A stretch of DNA of 64,000 bases from Paenirhodobacter ferrireducens (lineage in GTDB: Bacteria; Pseudomonadota; Alphaproteobacteria; Rhodobacterales; Rhodobacteraceae): positions 1 through 64,000 of the forward strand of contig NZ_SAVB01000023.1 of NCBI RefSeq assembly GCF_004022265.1, written 5' to 3'. Shown here piece after piece: positions 53,885 through 64,000 of the stretch. The notes beneath the pieces are model-generated. The model saw only the letters and a list, made by a program, of their open reading frames with translations, was not told the DNA's origin and did not search any database. The position numbers and the translations under genes were made by a program. The number at the start of each line of letters is the position of its first letter. Position 1 is the stretch's first letter.

Positions 53885-54432
53885 CAATTCCTCGGCTCGT
53901 TGACATAGGCGGTCATGGCGACGAGGGCGAAACGGCCGCTTGCGTCCTTCACCAGCGCGGCGCCAAGCGGGTCCATATCGGACATCGCCTTCAGCTTCAG
54001 ACAGGCGCGCACCACCATCAGCTGGTTCGATGTGCCATAATCGAGTGTCGGGTTCAGCTCCGTGGTGCTGCTCGAGTCGGTGCACATCGTGCCGTTGGTA
54101 TTGGCGAATTGCCAGGTCGTGGTGTCGACCGGGAAAATCTCGACCGCGAGGTTCTCGGTGCAGTCGGGCACATAGCGGATGGCCGCGCAGATCTTCTGCT
54201 TCAGCTGGTCATGTGTCAGGTTGACCAGGTTGCCAAGCCGCAGCTCGCGGGTTGCCACGTCGACGGCGCGTTCGAGCAGGATCTGGCGCAGGTTCGTTAC
54301 CATCATCTCGACCCCGGCCAGCATGATCATGAAGAACAGCGGCAGCCAGAAGAGTGTCGGGATGGTGACGGCGCCATCCTCGTGCCGCAGCCGGTGCATC
54401 AGGTGGGGGCCGGGGTGGTGTGTCCTGCGCAT
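53884..54432 (-). CDS. TadE-like minor pseudopilin
   Basis: The 182-residue protein contains the TadE signature DGAVTIPTLFWLPLFFMIMLAGVEMMV (about 19-45) and a periplasmic domain with three or more cysteines (KICAAIRYVPDCTENL). It is the middle gene of a three-gene Tad-like cluster: VWA protein first, this second, TadE/F-like third, all on the minus strand with tiny gaps or overlaps. Confidence 0.82.
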   Translation of the reverse strand: MRRTHHPGPHLMHRLRHEDGAVTIPTLFWLPLFFMIMLAGVEMMVTNLRQILLERAVDVATRELRLGNLVNLTHDQLKQKICAAIRYVPDCTENLAVEIFPVDTTTWQFANTNGTMCTDSSSTTELNPTLDYGTSNQLMVVRACLKLKAMSDMDPLGAALVKDASGRFALVAMTAYVNEPRN

Positions 54433-54443
54433 CTGTCGCCCCC

Positions 54444-56165
54444 TCAGTTCGTCAGCCGCAGCGCGTTGATCGCCGAGGCGATCGAGGTGAAGGCGTCGGT
54501 CAGATCCTCGGCGTTGACGTCATAGGCATAGCCCGCCGAGGTCGCGCATTGCGACAGGATCGTCTTGCCTTCGGTCGGGGCGTTCACCGCGACAGTGAAG
54601 ACATAGATGCCGTGTGCGCTGTCCTTGGCGACGTCGCACAGCTTCAGCAGCGCCGTGTCCTTCTGGCTGAATTCCGACTGCACCGCCATGTCGTTGTAAA
54701 TGCTGGTCTTGTTGGCAGAGCCGTTGGCGGCCCGCAGCGAATTGTAGAGGAAGGTGTTGATCACATATTGCAGGGTGTAGCCCTTGCTCCACACCGTCTC
54801 CCAGCTGATCGGATAGCGGTTCGTGCCGGGCGAGCTGTACCAATAGCCGTTCGACAGCTTGTAGTAAGGCTGGCTGCGCCCCGGGACGTAGTAATAGAGG
54901 TTGTTCCACCAGGTGCTGTTCGTGCTCGAATCTGCAAAGGCGGTGGCGCTATAGGTCGACACGAAACCGGAATCGCCGGTGCGATAGGCAGCCTTGGTCG
55001 AATAGGAACGGGTATTCTGCCCGTCGGTCATCAGCACCAGCACCTTCATCGCGCTGTCGCTGACTGATTCCGTGCCATCACTGTAGTTGAACGGGCGGCC
55101 CGAGAGGTCGGAACTCGCGTAGCCCGCGAGGATCAGCTTATCGAGCGCGGTACGCGCAGCCGGGTCGAGCAGGGCCAGACCCCAGCGGGCACCGACGTCG
55201 ATTGCGGTGTCGCCGCCCGGGGTGAGGGCGTTGATCGCCGTATTGATCGTCGTTTGGTTGTTGGCGAAGGCCAGAACCGCGGCCGCGCTCGCGTTCGGGC
55301 AGTTCGCGATATTGGTCCGGGTTGCCAGCGACCAGGTGCCCTGGCCAAGCGCGGGCTGCCCCCAATAGTCGAAGCTGTCGCCGAACATCGTGCGCTGCAG
55401 CGCACGGGTCGTGGAGATGGCGAAGTCGCCGTCGGGCAGGGTCTCGATGTCGGCGCAGGTGTTCTGCGTGTGATCGGTCGAGAGGTTGAACCCGGTCGAG
55501 GTCCGCGGGCCGAGGGTGACCTGCTGGTTGTAGGGCACGATCGAGATCGAGAGCCGCCCGGCCGGCGCGCTTGCCGGTTGCACCGTTTTGAACATCTTGT
55601 CCACGAAAGTCAGGGCGGCCGGGCGCAACTTGTCCATCCGGGTCGGGTAGCGGCCGTCATAGCTGCTGTTCGTCGGGTAATAGATGTTCTGATTCATCGA
55701 GCCCGAGATATCGAGCACGAGCGAGATCTCGACGTTGCCGATTTCTTCCTGCGCGGTGCTGGCGCCGGTCGCCTGCAACGAGTTGATGTTGATGAGCGAG
55801 CCGAAGATGGTGTGCATGTTGTCGGTGGCGGTCACCGTCACCCGGCGCCATTCGCCAAGGGTGCCTTCCTCGACGTGGGGTGTCGCGTCGAGATAGTCGA
55901 GCCCGGCCTTCTTCAGGTAATCCTCGACGACCAGGGTCGGGTCAAGCTCCTGCGACAGCGAGGCGGCGGCAAGCGCGGCGCGGTCGAGCGTGTTCTGGAT
56001 CTTCGTGCGGCGTTCCTCCTGGCGCACGAAGTCGATCGAGATGCCGGTGCAGATCATCATCACCAGAAAGATCTGCAGCGCCAGCGGGATCAGGGCGCCG
56101 TCCTCGTCGCTCAGGAAATGGGCAAGCCGACGGGCGGTTCTGCTCTTGTGCCGGATACTCACCAT
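54444..56165 (-). CDS. TadG-like protein with von Willebrand A domain
   Basis: The 573-residue protein has a TadG/TadE-type N-terminal membrane helix (DGALIPLALQIFLVMMICTGISIDF, about 21-45) and a periplasmic von Willebrand factor A domain whose MIDAS motif is LVLDISGSMN near residue 150, with a VLMTDGQNTRS strand later. Tyr/Ser/Asn-rich sequence near residues 405-450 is typical of a long loop. It starts at the ATG at 56165; the larger open frame upstream overlaps the dnaG promoter region antisense. A pilus-assembly or surface role is likely. Confidence 0.85.
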   Translation of the reverse strand: MVSIRHKSRTARRLAHFLSDEDGALIPLALQIFLVMMICTGISIDFVRQEERRTKIQNTLDRAALAAASLSQELDPTLVVEDYLKKAGLDYLDATPHVEEGTLGEWRRVTVTATDNMHTIFGSLININSLQATGASTAQEEIGNVEISLVLDISGSMNQNIYYPTNSSYDGRYPTRMDKLRPAALTFVDKMFKTVQPASAPAGRLSISIVPYNQQVTLGPRTSTGFNLSTDHTQNTCADIETLPDGDFAISTTRALQRTMFGDSFDYWGQPALGQGTWSLATRTNIANCPNASAAAVLAFANNQTTINTAINALTPGGDTAIDVGARWGLALLDPAARTALDKLILAGYASSDLSGRPFNYSDGTESVSDSAMKVLVLMTDGQNTRSYSTKAAYRTGDSGFVSTYSATAFADSSTNSTWWNNLYYYVPGRSQPYYKLSNGYWYSSPGTNRYPISWETVWSKGYTLQYVINTFLYNSLRAANGSANKTSIYNDMAVQSEFSQKDTALLKLCDVAKDSAHGIYVFTVAVNAPTEGKTILSQCATSAGYAYDVNAEDLTDAFTSIASAINALRLTN

Positions 56166-56496
56166 GCTGCTCTCTCCACGCTTCTCCCGGCGCGGCGGCC
56201 GGGGGCGACGACTCTGCTCCGAGGGCAGGGTATGCGCGCGCTTCGGGGCGGAATTGGGGCACTCGGCGGGCAAAGCTGCCCGATTGTCCAGGGGCGCCGG
56301 GGAATGCGCCGGATCACGGGAGGCGGTTTCCGATCTCGCGCCAATCCGCCATGTTTCTTTTGCGGGGCGCCGGTGGGCTACGGGATTTCTTAACGTTCTC
56401 GCGACTGAGCCGGCGCGGGGCTGCCCACGGGCGCTTGACCGCGATTCGCAGCGTCGCCCTCTCGACAGCGGCCGTGCAGGGGCCATATTAGAGGGC

Positions 56497-58491
56497 ATGA
56501 GTCTCCCACCCGGTTTCCTTGACGAATTGCGCAATCGCGTCTCGATCTCGCAGGTGGTCGGGCGCAAGGTCGTGTGGGACATGCGCAAGTCGAACCAGGC
56601 GAAGGGCGACTTCTGGGCGCCGTGCCCGTTCCACCAGGAAAAGAGCGCCTCCTTCCACGTCGACGACCGCAAGGGTTATTACTACTGCTTCGGCTGTCAG
56701 GCGAAGGGCGACGCGCTGACCTTCCTGCGCGAGACCGAGAACGTCAGCTTCATCGAGGCGGTCGAGATCCTTGCGCGCGAGGCCGGGATGCAGATGCCGG
56801 CGCGCGACCCGGTCGCGGCGCAGAAGGCCGACCGGCGCACCGAGCTTGCGCAGGTGATGGAAGAGGCGGTGAAGCATTACCGGCTGCAGCTGTCGATGCA
56901 GGGCGGGGCGGTCGCACGCGATTACCTTGCCCGTCGCCGCCTCGGCCCCGAGGCGCAGGCGCGCTTCGAGATCGGCTTCGCCCCCGACCAGCGTCAGGGC
57001 CTGTTCAACGCGCTGAAGGCGAAGGGGATCGCCCCCGACCTGATCGTCGAGGCCGGGCTCTGCGCCCGCCCCGAGGACGGCGGCGCGCCCTACGACCGCT
57101 TCCGAGGTCGCATCATCTATCCGATCCGCGACGCGCGCGGGCGGGCAATCAGTCTGGGCGGGCGGGCGATGGACCCGAACGCGCGGGCGAAATACCTGAA
57201 CGGGCCCGAGACCGCGCTCTTCGACAAGGGCCGCAACCTCTACAACCACGGCCCCGCGCGCGAGGCCTGTGGCAAGGGCGCGCCGCTGATCGTTTGCGAA
57301 GGCTACATGGACGTGATCGCGCTGGTCGAGGCGGGCTTCGGCGGTGCCGTCGCGCCGCTTGGCACCGCGGTGACCGAGGAGCAGTTGCATCTGATGTGGC
57401 GCATCCACGACGAGCCGGTGATCGCGCTCGACGGCGACACGGCGGGGATGCGCGCGGCGCTGCGGGTGATCGACCTCGCGCTGCCGCTTCTCGAGGCGGG
57501 CAAGGCGCTGCGCTTTGCGATGCTGCCGGGCGGGCAGGACCCTGACGAGCTGATCCAGGCGGGCGGGCGCGCGGCGATGGAGCAGGTGATCGCCGGCGCC
57601 CGGCCGATGGTCGACCTGCTTTGGGCGCGCGAGATCGAGGGCAAGGTCTTCGACAGCCCCGAACGCCGCGCCGCCCTCGACAAGAGCCTGCGTGCCGCCA
57701 TCCGACGCATCCAGGACCCCTCGATCCGCGCCCATTACGGCGATGAAATCAAGCGGTTGCGCGAGGACCTCTTCGGCATGAACCGGCCGCGCGCGATGCG
57801 CGAGAGCGGCGGAAGCGGCGGCGGTGGCAGGCGCGAGGCGCCGCGCGAGGGCGGTGCCTGGCGGCCACGCGGGACCGGCTTCGGCCGGCCTGCCGCTCCG
57901 GCGCTGCCGCTGCCCGCGACCCGCTCGACGCTGCTTGCCGCCGCCCCCGACGAGCGCGTGACCGAGGCGCTGCGCGAGACGATGATCCTGGCCATTCTCG
58001 TCGCGCATCCGGTGCTGGTGGCCGAGTTCGAGGCCCGGCTCGACCGGATCCTCTTTGTCGATCCGGCGCACGAGCGGCTGCGCGGCCTGATCCTTGCCCA
58101 TTGCGCCGAGCCGCCCGAGGCGATCGCCGCGGCGCTTGGGCGTGCGGGCGATGACCTTGAAAAGCTGCTCGCCCAGCCCCATGTGCGCACCGCCCCCCCG
58201 GTCCTGCGCCGTGACGACACCGATTTCGCGCGGATGTGTCTGGCCGAGGAACTGGCGAAGCTGCAGGCGGCGCGTGCCGTGCGCAGCGAGACCGAGGAGG
58301 CGATGGAAGAACTGGCCGGCCTGGCCGACGAGGGGCTCACCTGGCGAATCACCCAGGCGACCCAGGCGCTGCATCAGGCCGGGAAATCGAGACTGGAGGA
58401 CACCAGTGATCTGGGCGAGGACCGTGAAGCGATGTCTGCCTTTTTGCAGTCTCTTCTGGAAAAACATGGCGGTGGAAACGGCACTCCCTGA
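56497..58491 (+). CDS. dnaG: DNA primase
   Basis: The 664-residue enzyme makes RNA primers at the replication fork. The zinc finger CPFHQEKSASFHVDDRKG...YCFGC (about 43-67) begins the protein, the catalytic core shows FRGRIIYPIRD near 205, and the TOPRIM motif is LIVCEGYMDVIALVEAG near 263 with IALDGDTAGMRA near 309. A Gly/Arg/Pro-rich linker near 430-465 leads to the helicase-interacting C-terminus. The rpoD gene follows 135 bases later, the classic macromolecular-synthesis pair. Confidence 0.97.
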   Translation: MSLPPGFLDELRNRVSISQVVGRKVVWDMRKSNQAKGDFWAPCPFHQEKSASFHVDDRKGYYYCFGCQAKGDALTFLRETENVSFIEAVEILAREAGMQMPARDPVAAQKADRRTELAQVMEEAVKHYRLQLSMQGGAVARDYLARRRLGPEAQARFEIGFAPDQRQGLFNALKAKGIAPDLIVEAGLCARPEDGGAPYDRFRGRIIYPIRDARGRAISLGGRAMDPNARAKYLNGPETALFDKGRNLYNHGPAREACGKGAPLIVCEGYMDVIALVEAGFGGAVAPLGTAVTEEQLHLMWRIHDEPVIALDGDTAGMRAALRVIDLALPLLEAGKALRFAMLPGGQDPDELIQAGGRAAMEQVIAGARPMVDLLWAREIEGKVFDSPERRAALDKSLRAAIRRIQDPSIRAHYGDEIKRLREDLFGMNRPRAMRESGGSGGGGRREAPREGGAWRPRGTGFGRPAAPALPLPATRSTLLAAAPDERVTEALRETMILAILVAHPVLVAEFEARLDRILFVDPAHERLRGLILAHCAEPPEAIAAALGRAGDDLEKLLAQPHVRTAPPVLRRDDTDFARMCLAEELAKLQAARAVRSETEEAMEELAGLADEGLTWRITQATQALHQAGKSRLEDTSDLGEDREAMSAFLQSLLEKHGGGNGTP

Positions 58492-58626
58492 GACGCTGCG
58501 CAAAAGGGCCGATTCGGCCCTGTGATTCGACCCCATGATTCGATAAGACAGATCAACCGATTCGATCCCGTCGCGCCCCGGCCCACCGGCGTGACGACGC
58601 CCGAGAAAGCCCGAGCAGGAGCGCAC

Positions 58627-60642
<2,016 letters not shown>

Positions 60643-60648
60643 GACAGG

Positions 60649-60670
60649 CGCCCCCGAAAGGGGGCGTTTT
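60649..60670 (+). terminator. Terminator after rpoD
   Basis: CGCCCCC (60649-60655) and GGGGGCG (60660-60666) pair around a GAAA tetraloop, followed by TTTT. It lies six bases after the rpoD stop. Confidence 0.9.
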
Positions 60671-60673
60671 GCC

Positions 60674-61186
60674 ATGCTGCCCGATTTCGCCGCCCCCGGC
60701 CTGCGCACCATCATCTGTGGCACCGCCGCCGGCCGCCGCTCGGCCGAGCTCGGGCGCTATTATGCGGGGCCGGGCAACAAGTTCTGGCCGGTGCTGCACC
60801 GCGCGGGCCTCGTGCCGGAGCCGCTCGCCGTCGGTGACGAGGCGCGGCTTCTGCACTTCGGCATCGGCCTGACCGATCTCGCCAAGGGCGTGTCGGGCGG
60901 CGACGCCCAGATCCCGGCACAGGCCTATGATCCCGCGCGGCTGCGGGCCTTCCTTGCGCAGCACCGCCCGCACAGCTTCGCCTTCAACGGCAAGAACGCG
61001 GCGCGCCGCTTCCTCGGTGCACCCCGCGTCGGTTTTGGCCCGATCGAGCTCGACGGCGTTCCGGTCTGGATCCTGCCCTCGACCTCGGGCGCGGCGAACG
61101 GGGCCTGGGACGAGGGGATCTGGCGCGCCTTCGGCACCTTCCTGCGCGAAATCCCTTTCTCCTTGCCGGAAATACCTCGGGGGTGA
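60674..61186 (+). CDS. mug: Mug/TDG-type uracil (G:U/G:T mismatch) DNA glycosylase
   Basis: The 170-residue base-excision repair enzyme has the family's glycosylase motif IICGTAAGRRSAELGRYYAGPGNKFWPVL (about 13-42) and the closing motif WILPSTSGAANG near residue 132, where the second active-site loop lies. The pattern fits the Mug/TDG family, which removes uracil or thymine paired with guanine. The last eight codons (SLPEIPRG) are encoded by a copy of the GC-rich repeat. It starts four bases after the rpoD terminator. Confidence 0.87.
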   Translation: MLPDFAAPGLRTIICGTAAGRRSAELGRYYAGPGNKFWPVLHRAGLVPEPLAVGDEARLLHFGIGLTDLAKGVSGGDAQIPAQAYDPARLRAFLAQHRPHSFAFNGKNAARRFLGAPRVGFGPIELDGVPVWILPSTSGAANGAWDEGIWRAFGTFLREIPFSLPEIPRG

Positions 61187-61220
61187 ATTCGGCGCAGCCG
61201 AAGAGGGGGCGGCGCCCCTT
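61161..61220 (+). repeat. GC-rich repeat, copy 3, over the end of mug
   Basis: The segment starts CCTTGCCGGAAATACCTCGG, then GGGTGA and the inverted repeat GGGGGCGGCGCCCC. The TGA inside the repeat is the stop codon of mug. It matches copies at 791-840 and, inverted, 25121-25165. Confidence 0.65.
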
Positions 61221-61299
61221 CGCTTCCCCTTGGACTTCCGCCCCTGCAGGTCTACCCTTCCCTTGCCCGGTCGCGTCGGGTGGCTTCAGGGAGTTTCCC

Positions 61300-61692
61300 A
61301 TGCGTGTCCTTGTCTCAACCCTCGCCGCCGCCGGTCTCGCCCTTGCTGCCGGCTCCGCTTCGGCCGGCGATTTCCTCGCGCTGAACGGGCTGCGCGTCGC
61401 GCCCACCGGCGGGCAGGAGTTCCACGTCGCCTTCGGTGGCCTCACCGGCAATGACGACTTCTGGTGTGCCGCGGGCGATTTCGTCCTGCGCGGGCGCGGC
61501 CTGCCCCCCTCGACGCGGATCTACCGCACCACCCCCCCGCCGCGCCACGCGGGCGAGGGGGTGGATTTCTCGCTCAGCGATGCCAGGGCGACCGACAGCG
61601 GCTTCACCCGCTTCGGCGCCAAGGACAAGGGGCTGAGCGCGGCCGCCGCGCAGCATTATTGCCCGCTCGTGCCGCTGTTGCCCTTCAACTAG
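61300..61692 (+). CDS. Hypothetical periplasmic protein
   Basis: The 130-residue precursor has a signal peptide (MRVLVSTLAAAGLALAAGSASA, cleavage before GDF). The mature part of about 108 residues has two cysteines (DDFWCAAGDFVL and HYCPLVPLL) that could form a disulfide. No family recognised. It is convergent with the qorB-like gene one base away from its stop. Confidence 0.75.
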   Translation: MRVLVSTLAAAGLALAAGSASAGDFLALNGLRVAPTGGQEFHVAFGGLTGNDDFWCAAGDFVLRGRGLPPSTRIYRTTPPPRHAGEGVDFSLSDARATDSGFTRFGAKDKGLSAAAAQHYCPLVPLLPFN

Positions 61693-61693
61693 G

Positions 61694-62557
61694 TCAGGCC
61701 AGCGCGCGGGCGATGGTTTCGGCCATCGGCTCGGTCGGATGGCCGATCAGCGCCGAGAGCGTGTGGCTCGCGTTGTAAAGCGCGCCTTTCGCCGCCTGCG
61801 CATCGCTGTCGGCGAGGATCTTCGCAAAGCCCTCGGGCAGGCCCGCGCCGATCAGCGCCGCGGCATAGTCCACTTCCGGCATGTCGACATAGGCGACTGG
61901 CTTGCCCGAGGCCTGCGACAGCAGCGCCGCGAAGTCGGCGAGCGTCACGCTGGCGTCGCCGGCAAGCTCATAGGTCTTGCCCGCGTGTCCGCTGCCGGCC
62001 AGCACCACGGCCGCCGCCTCGGCATAATCGTGCCGCGGCGCGGTCGAGAACCGCCCCGCGCCGGCCGCGCCGAAATGCTTGCCAAGGCTCAGGTCGGTGT
62101 CGAGCGAGGCGAGCAGGTTCTCGGAATACCAGCCGTTGCGCAGGAAGCTGTGTGCGATGCCGCTCTCGGCGATCATCGTCTCGGTCGCCTTGTGCTCGGC
62201 CGCCAGGGCCATCGCCGAGCCCTGCGCGTTCAGGATCGAGGTATAGGCGATGAAACCGACGCCCGCCGCCTTCGCCGCCGCGACGACATTGCCGTGCTGG
62301 CGCGCGCGCTGGCCCACGGCCGAGCCCGAGATCAGCAGCAGCCGATCAACCCCCGCAAAGGCGGCGGTCAGACTGTCGACGTCGTCGTAATCGCCAAGGC
62401 GCGCACCGAGGCCCTGCGCCTCGAGCGCCGCCGCATCCTCGGGGCGCCGCACCAGGCCGATGATCTGGCCGGGCGCAACCCGCGCCCGCAGCGCCGCAAT
62501 CACCAGCTGGCCCAGCTGCCCGTTGGCGCCGGTCACCATGTAAGTCTGTTCGCTCAT
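61694..62557 (-). CDS. qorB: NmrA-type NAD(P)H:quinone oxidoreductase, QorB-like
   Basis: The 287-residue atypical short-chain dehydrogenase opens with the NADP-binding YMVTGANGQLGQLVIAAL and continues with AYTSILNAQGSAMALAAEHKATETM, typical of QorB/YtfG, which reduces quinones with NAD(P)H. It is divergent from a HxlR-type regulator, the same arrangement as qorB (ytfG) and ytfH/qorR in other bacteria, so redox stress probably controls it. Confidence 0.87.
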   Translation of the reverse strand: MSEQTYMVTGANGQLGQLVIAALRARVAPGQIIGLVRRPEDAAALEAQGLGARLGDYDDVDSLTAAFAGVDRLLLISGSAVGQRARQHGNVVAAAKAAGVGFIAYTSILNAQGSAMALAAEHKATETMIAESGIAHSFLRNGWYSENLLASLDTDLSLGKHFGAAGAGRFSTAPRHDYAEAAAVVLAGSGHAGKTYELAGDASVTLADFAALLSQASGKPVAYVDMPEVDYAAALIGAGLPEGFAKILADSDAQAAKGALYNASHTLSALIGHPTEPMAETIARALA

Positions 62558-62589
62558 CTCCGTTTCCTCCGGTTGCGAATCGTGTATAA

Positions 62590-62604
62590 GTCTCTTTTAG
62601 AGAC
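62590..62604. promoter_or_regulatory. Inverted repeat in the qorB-hxlR intergenic region
   Basis: GTCTC-TTTTA-GAGAC lies about 33 bases before qorB and 59 before the regulator gene, embedded in GTATAAGTCTC, which could include a -10 element. It is a plausible operator of the HxlR-type regulator. Confidence 0.5.
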
Positions 62605-62662
62605 CGCAACGATCTGCGGAAAGGAGGCAGGTTTTCCTGCCAAGGTTACCTGGAGGGAACCG

Positions 62663-63028
62663 ATGCGCGACATGCTGGACCAGATGGACCTCGCCAATTG
62701 CCCGGTGCGCCACGTGCTCGACCATATCGCGGCGAAATGGACGACACTGATCCTGCTCGAACTCGAGCCGGGCCCGTGCCGGTTCAATGCGCTCGCCCGC
62801 AGCCTGCCCGACATCTCACGCCGGATGCTGACGCAATCGCTGCGCGATCTCGAACGCGACGGGCTGATCGCGCGCAAGGTCTTCGCGACGAAACCGCCGA
62901 GCGTCGAATATGCGCTGACTGATCTGGGCCGCTCGCTGCTTGGCCCGCTTTGCGCGCTGATCGACTGGGCCAAGGCCTCCGCCCCCGAGATCGCCACCGC
63001 GCGCGCGGCCTTCGCCGCGCAAGCCTAG
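62663..63028 (+). CDS. HxlR-family regulator, QorR/YtfH-like
   Basis: The 121-residue winged-helix regulator has the HxlR start with a conserved Cys at residue 13 (DLANCPVRHVLDHIAAKWTTLILLEL), the sensor position in redox-responsive relatives, then SRRMLTQSLRDLERDGLIARK. The ATG at 62663 follows TGGAGGGAA. Divergent transcription from qorB suggests that it represses qorB and itself until its cysteine is oxidised. Confidence 0.88.
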   Translation: MRDMLDQMDLANCPVRHVLDHIAAKWTTLILLELEPGPCRFNALARSLPDISRRMLTQSLRDLERDGLIARKVFATKPPSVEYALTDLGRSLLGPLCALIDWAKASAPEIATARAAFAAQA

Positions 63029-63085
63029 GGCTTTCGCCGCGCGCGCGGGCCTGCTACCTCTGGGAAAAGACTTCCGGAGGATCCG

Positions 63086-63406
63086 ATGACCGCGCGCCTG
63101 TTCCTGCTTTTCCCGATGCTGCTTGGTGCCTGCACGCTCGAGGGGATGTCGACCGACCCGACCGCGCCGAGCCTCGACAAGGCGGGCACCTGCTTTGCCC
63201 TGGTCACGGCCGAGAAGGATGGCAGCTATACCCTGATGACCGGTATCGCCGACGGCTCGAAAGCGCCGGTGGGCGTGCCGAAGACCGGGCTCGATGCCGC
63301 GGCGGTCGACAAGGCCTTCGCCAGGGAACGCGCGATCATGGACATCAACCCCGAGTGTCTGGCGATCTATGCCAAGGGGCGCGAGGCTGCGCAGCCCGGC
63401 GCGTGA
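63086..63406 (+). CDS. Putative lipoprotein
   Basis: The 106-residue precursor has a lipobox (FPMLLGACTL, Cys16) and a mature part of about 90 residues with two further cysteines and no recognised domain. CGGAGGATCC precedes the ATG. Its stop overlaps the ATG of yjbQ by one base (TGATG). Confidence 0.8.
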   Translation: MTARLFLLFPMLLGACTLEGMSTDPTAPSLDKAGTCFALVTAEKDGSYTLMTGIADGSKAPVGVPKTGLDAAAVDKAFARERAIMDINPECLAIYAKGREAAQPGA

Positions 63407-63822
63407 TGCACCGCCGCGTCGAGATCGCGACACGCGGCCCGGGGCTTTACGACTTCACCGACGAGCTGCGCGCCTGGATCGCGGAGGCGGCCCCCGAGGA
63501 AGCACTGCTGACCCTCTTCGTGCGCCACACCTCGGCGAGCCTGGTGATCCAGGAGAATGCCGACCCCGAGGTGCGCCGTGATCTGACCGAGGCGCTGCAC
63601 CGGCTGGTGCCGCCCTCGGACCAGCCGGAATGCGCCTGGATGACCCATACCTACGAGGGGCCGGACGACATGCCGGCCCATGTGAAGGCGGCATTGCTGC
63701 CGACCAGCCTGCAGATTCCCGTCATTTCTGGCCGGATGGCGCTTGGAACCTGGCCGGGAATATACCTTTTCGAACATCGGCGGGCGCCGCACCGCCGCGA
63801 GGTGGTGGCGCTGCTGCGCTGA
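63406..63822 (+). CDS. yjbQ: YjbQ-family protein (UPF0047)
   Basis: The 138-residue protein shows the YjbQ/UPF0047 features: GLYDFTDELRAWIAEA, LTLFVRHTSASLVIQENADPEV with conserved His and Asn/Asp, a HTYEGPDDMPAHVKAALL segment with metal-binding His, and GTWPGIYLFEHR near the end. Some members have weak thiamine-phosphate synthase activity; the true role is not settled. It is translationally coupled to the lipoprotein gene. Confidence 0.9.
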   Translation: MHRRVEIATRGPGLYDFTDELRAWIAEAAPEEALLTLFVRHTSASLVIQENADPEVRRDLTEALHRLVPPSDQPECAWMTHTYEGPDDMPAHVKAALLPTSLQIPVISGRMALGTWPGIYLFEHRRAPHRREVVALLR

Positions 63823-63961
63823 GTCCCGCTCGCCACACCGTGCCACCGGATCTGGTGGTCTCACATTTGTGCTACCCAAAAGCTCGGCCCGCCCCTATAG
63901 TCCTGTGGATAACCGGGGCACCAGGCCCCACATGCGGCGGGAACAGGAAAAGGGAGAAGCC

Positions 63962-64000
63962 ATGCGCTGCCCGTTTTGCGGAAATGTCGACACACAGGTG
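63962..64000 (+). CDS. nrdR: Transcriptional repressor NrdR, N-terminal start (partial)
   Basis: Only 13 codons are present (MRCPFCGNVDTQV), which match the start of NrdR, the zinc-finger/ATP-cone repressor of ribonucleotide reductase genes: the first CxxC of its zinc ribbon is visible. GGGAGAAG precedes the ATG. The gene continues beyond the window. Confidence 0.85.
   Translation, partial: MRCPFCGNVDTQV

Noticed and set aside
63823-63961. NrdR box upstream of nrdR
   Set aside because: No sequence close to the known AT-rich NrdR palindrome is visible in this interval.

Overview
The window is high-GC alphaproteobacterial DNA, most likely from a Rhodobacter-like member of the Rhodobacteraceae. 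Reasons: the hisS-hisZ-hisG order; xdhA (462 codons) and xdhB close to the known Rhodobacter capsulatus proteins; a 427-residue sulfide:quinone reductase with Cys127, Cys159 and Cys353 exactly where the R. capsulatus enzyme has them; a dnaG-rpoD pair; and a GC-rich intergenic repeat that also runs into reading frames. I name no species.

Chromosomal left part (1-33.1 kb). The end of a CoA-transferase operon (scoAB) is followed by a LysR regulator and a nine-gene phosphonate island: an Opp/Dpp-type ABC importer (five genes), phnW, phnX and a formylglycine-type phosphonate/sulfate ester hydrolase, all on + and mostly overlapping. Then come a CHAP-domain protein, a proline-rich OmpA-like protein and a divergently oriented sqr with a perfect ATTC-N8-GAAT (SqrR-type) operator. 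A tightly coupled minus-strand operon (xdhA-xdhB-xdhC-ATPase-permease-permease-BMP lipoprotein-like binding protein) joins xanthine dehydrogenase to a nucleoside/purine-type importer. dnaE, slyX and hisS-hisZ-hisG follow.

Integrated element (33.1-47.8 kb). A 14.7-kb island of visibly lower GC sits in the 3' end of a tRNA-Glu(UUC) gene and is bounded by identical 19-bp direct repeats. It carries a P4-type tyrosine integrase, a restriction-modification pair (PLD-fold nuclease plus Eco57I-like adenine methyltransferase), a primase/helicase-like replication protein next to an iteron-rich putative origin, a second array of four 22-bp iterons in a gene-free 1.6-kb stretch, and a minus-strand run of small genes headed by a HTH protein and including a terminase-small-subunit-like gene. 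No capsid, portal, tail or large terminase gene is present. The best reading is a phage satellite (PICI/P4-like) of an alphaproteobacterium, and it is the most interesting object in the window. A short palindrome with a GTNA/TNAC-type loop recurs through it.

Chromosomal right part (47.8-64 kb). recJ, a TetR regulator with a palindromic operator, a small lipoprotein, hom (threonine/methionine branch), glpX (class II fructose bisphosphatase), three Tad-type pseudopilin/VWA genes, dnaG, rpoD, a Mug/TDG-type uracil glycosylase, a divergent qorB/qorR-like pair, a lipoprotein, yjbQ, and the first codons of nrdR. These are ordinary housekeeping genes.
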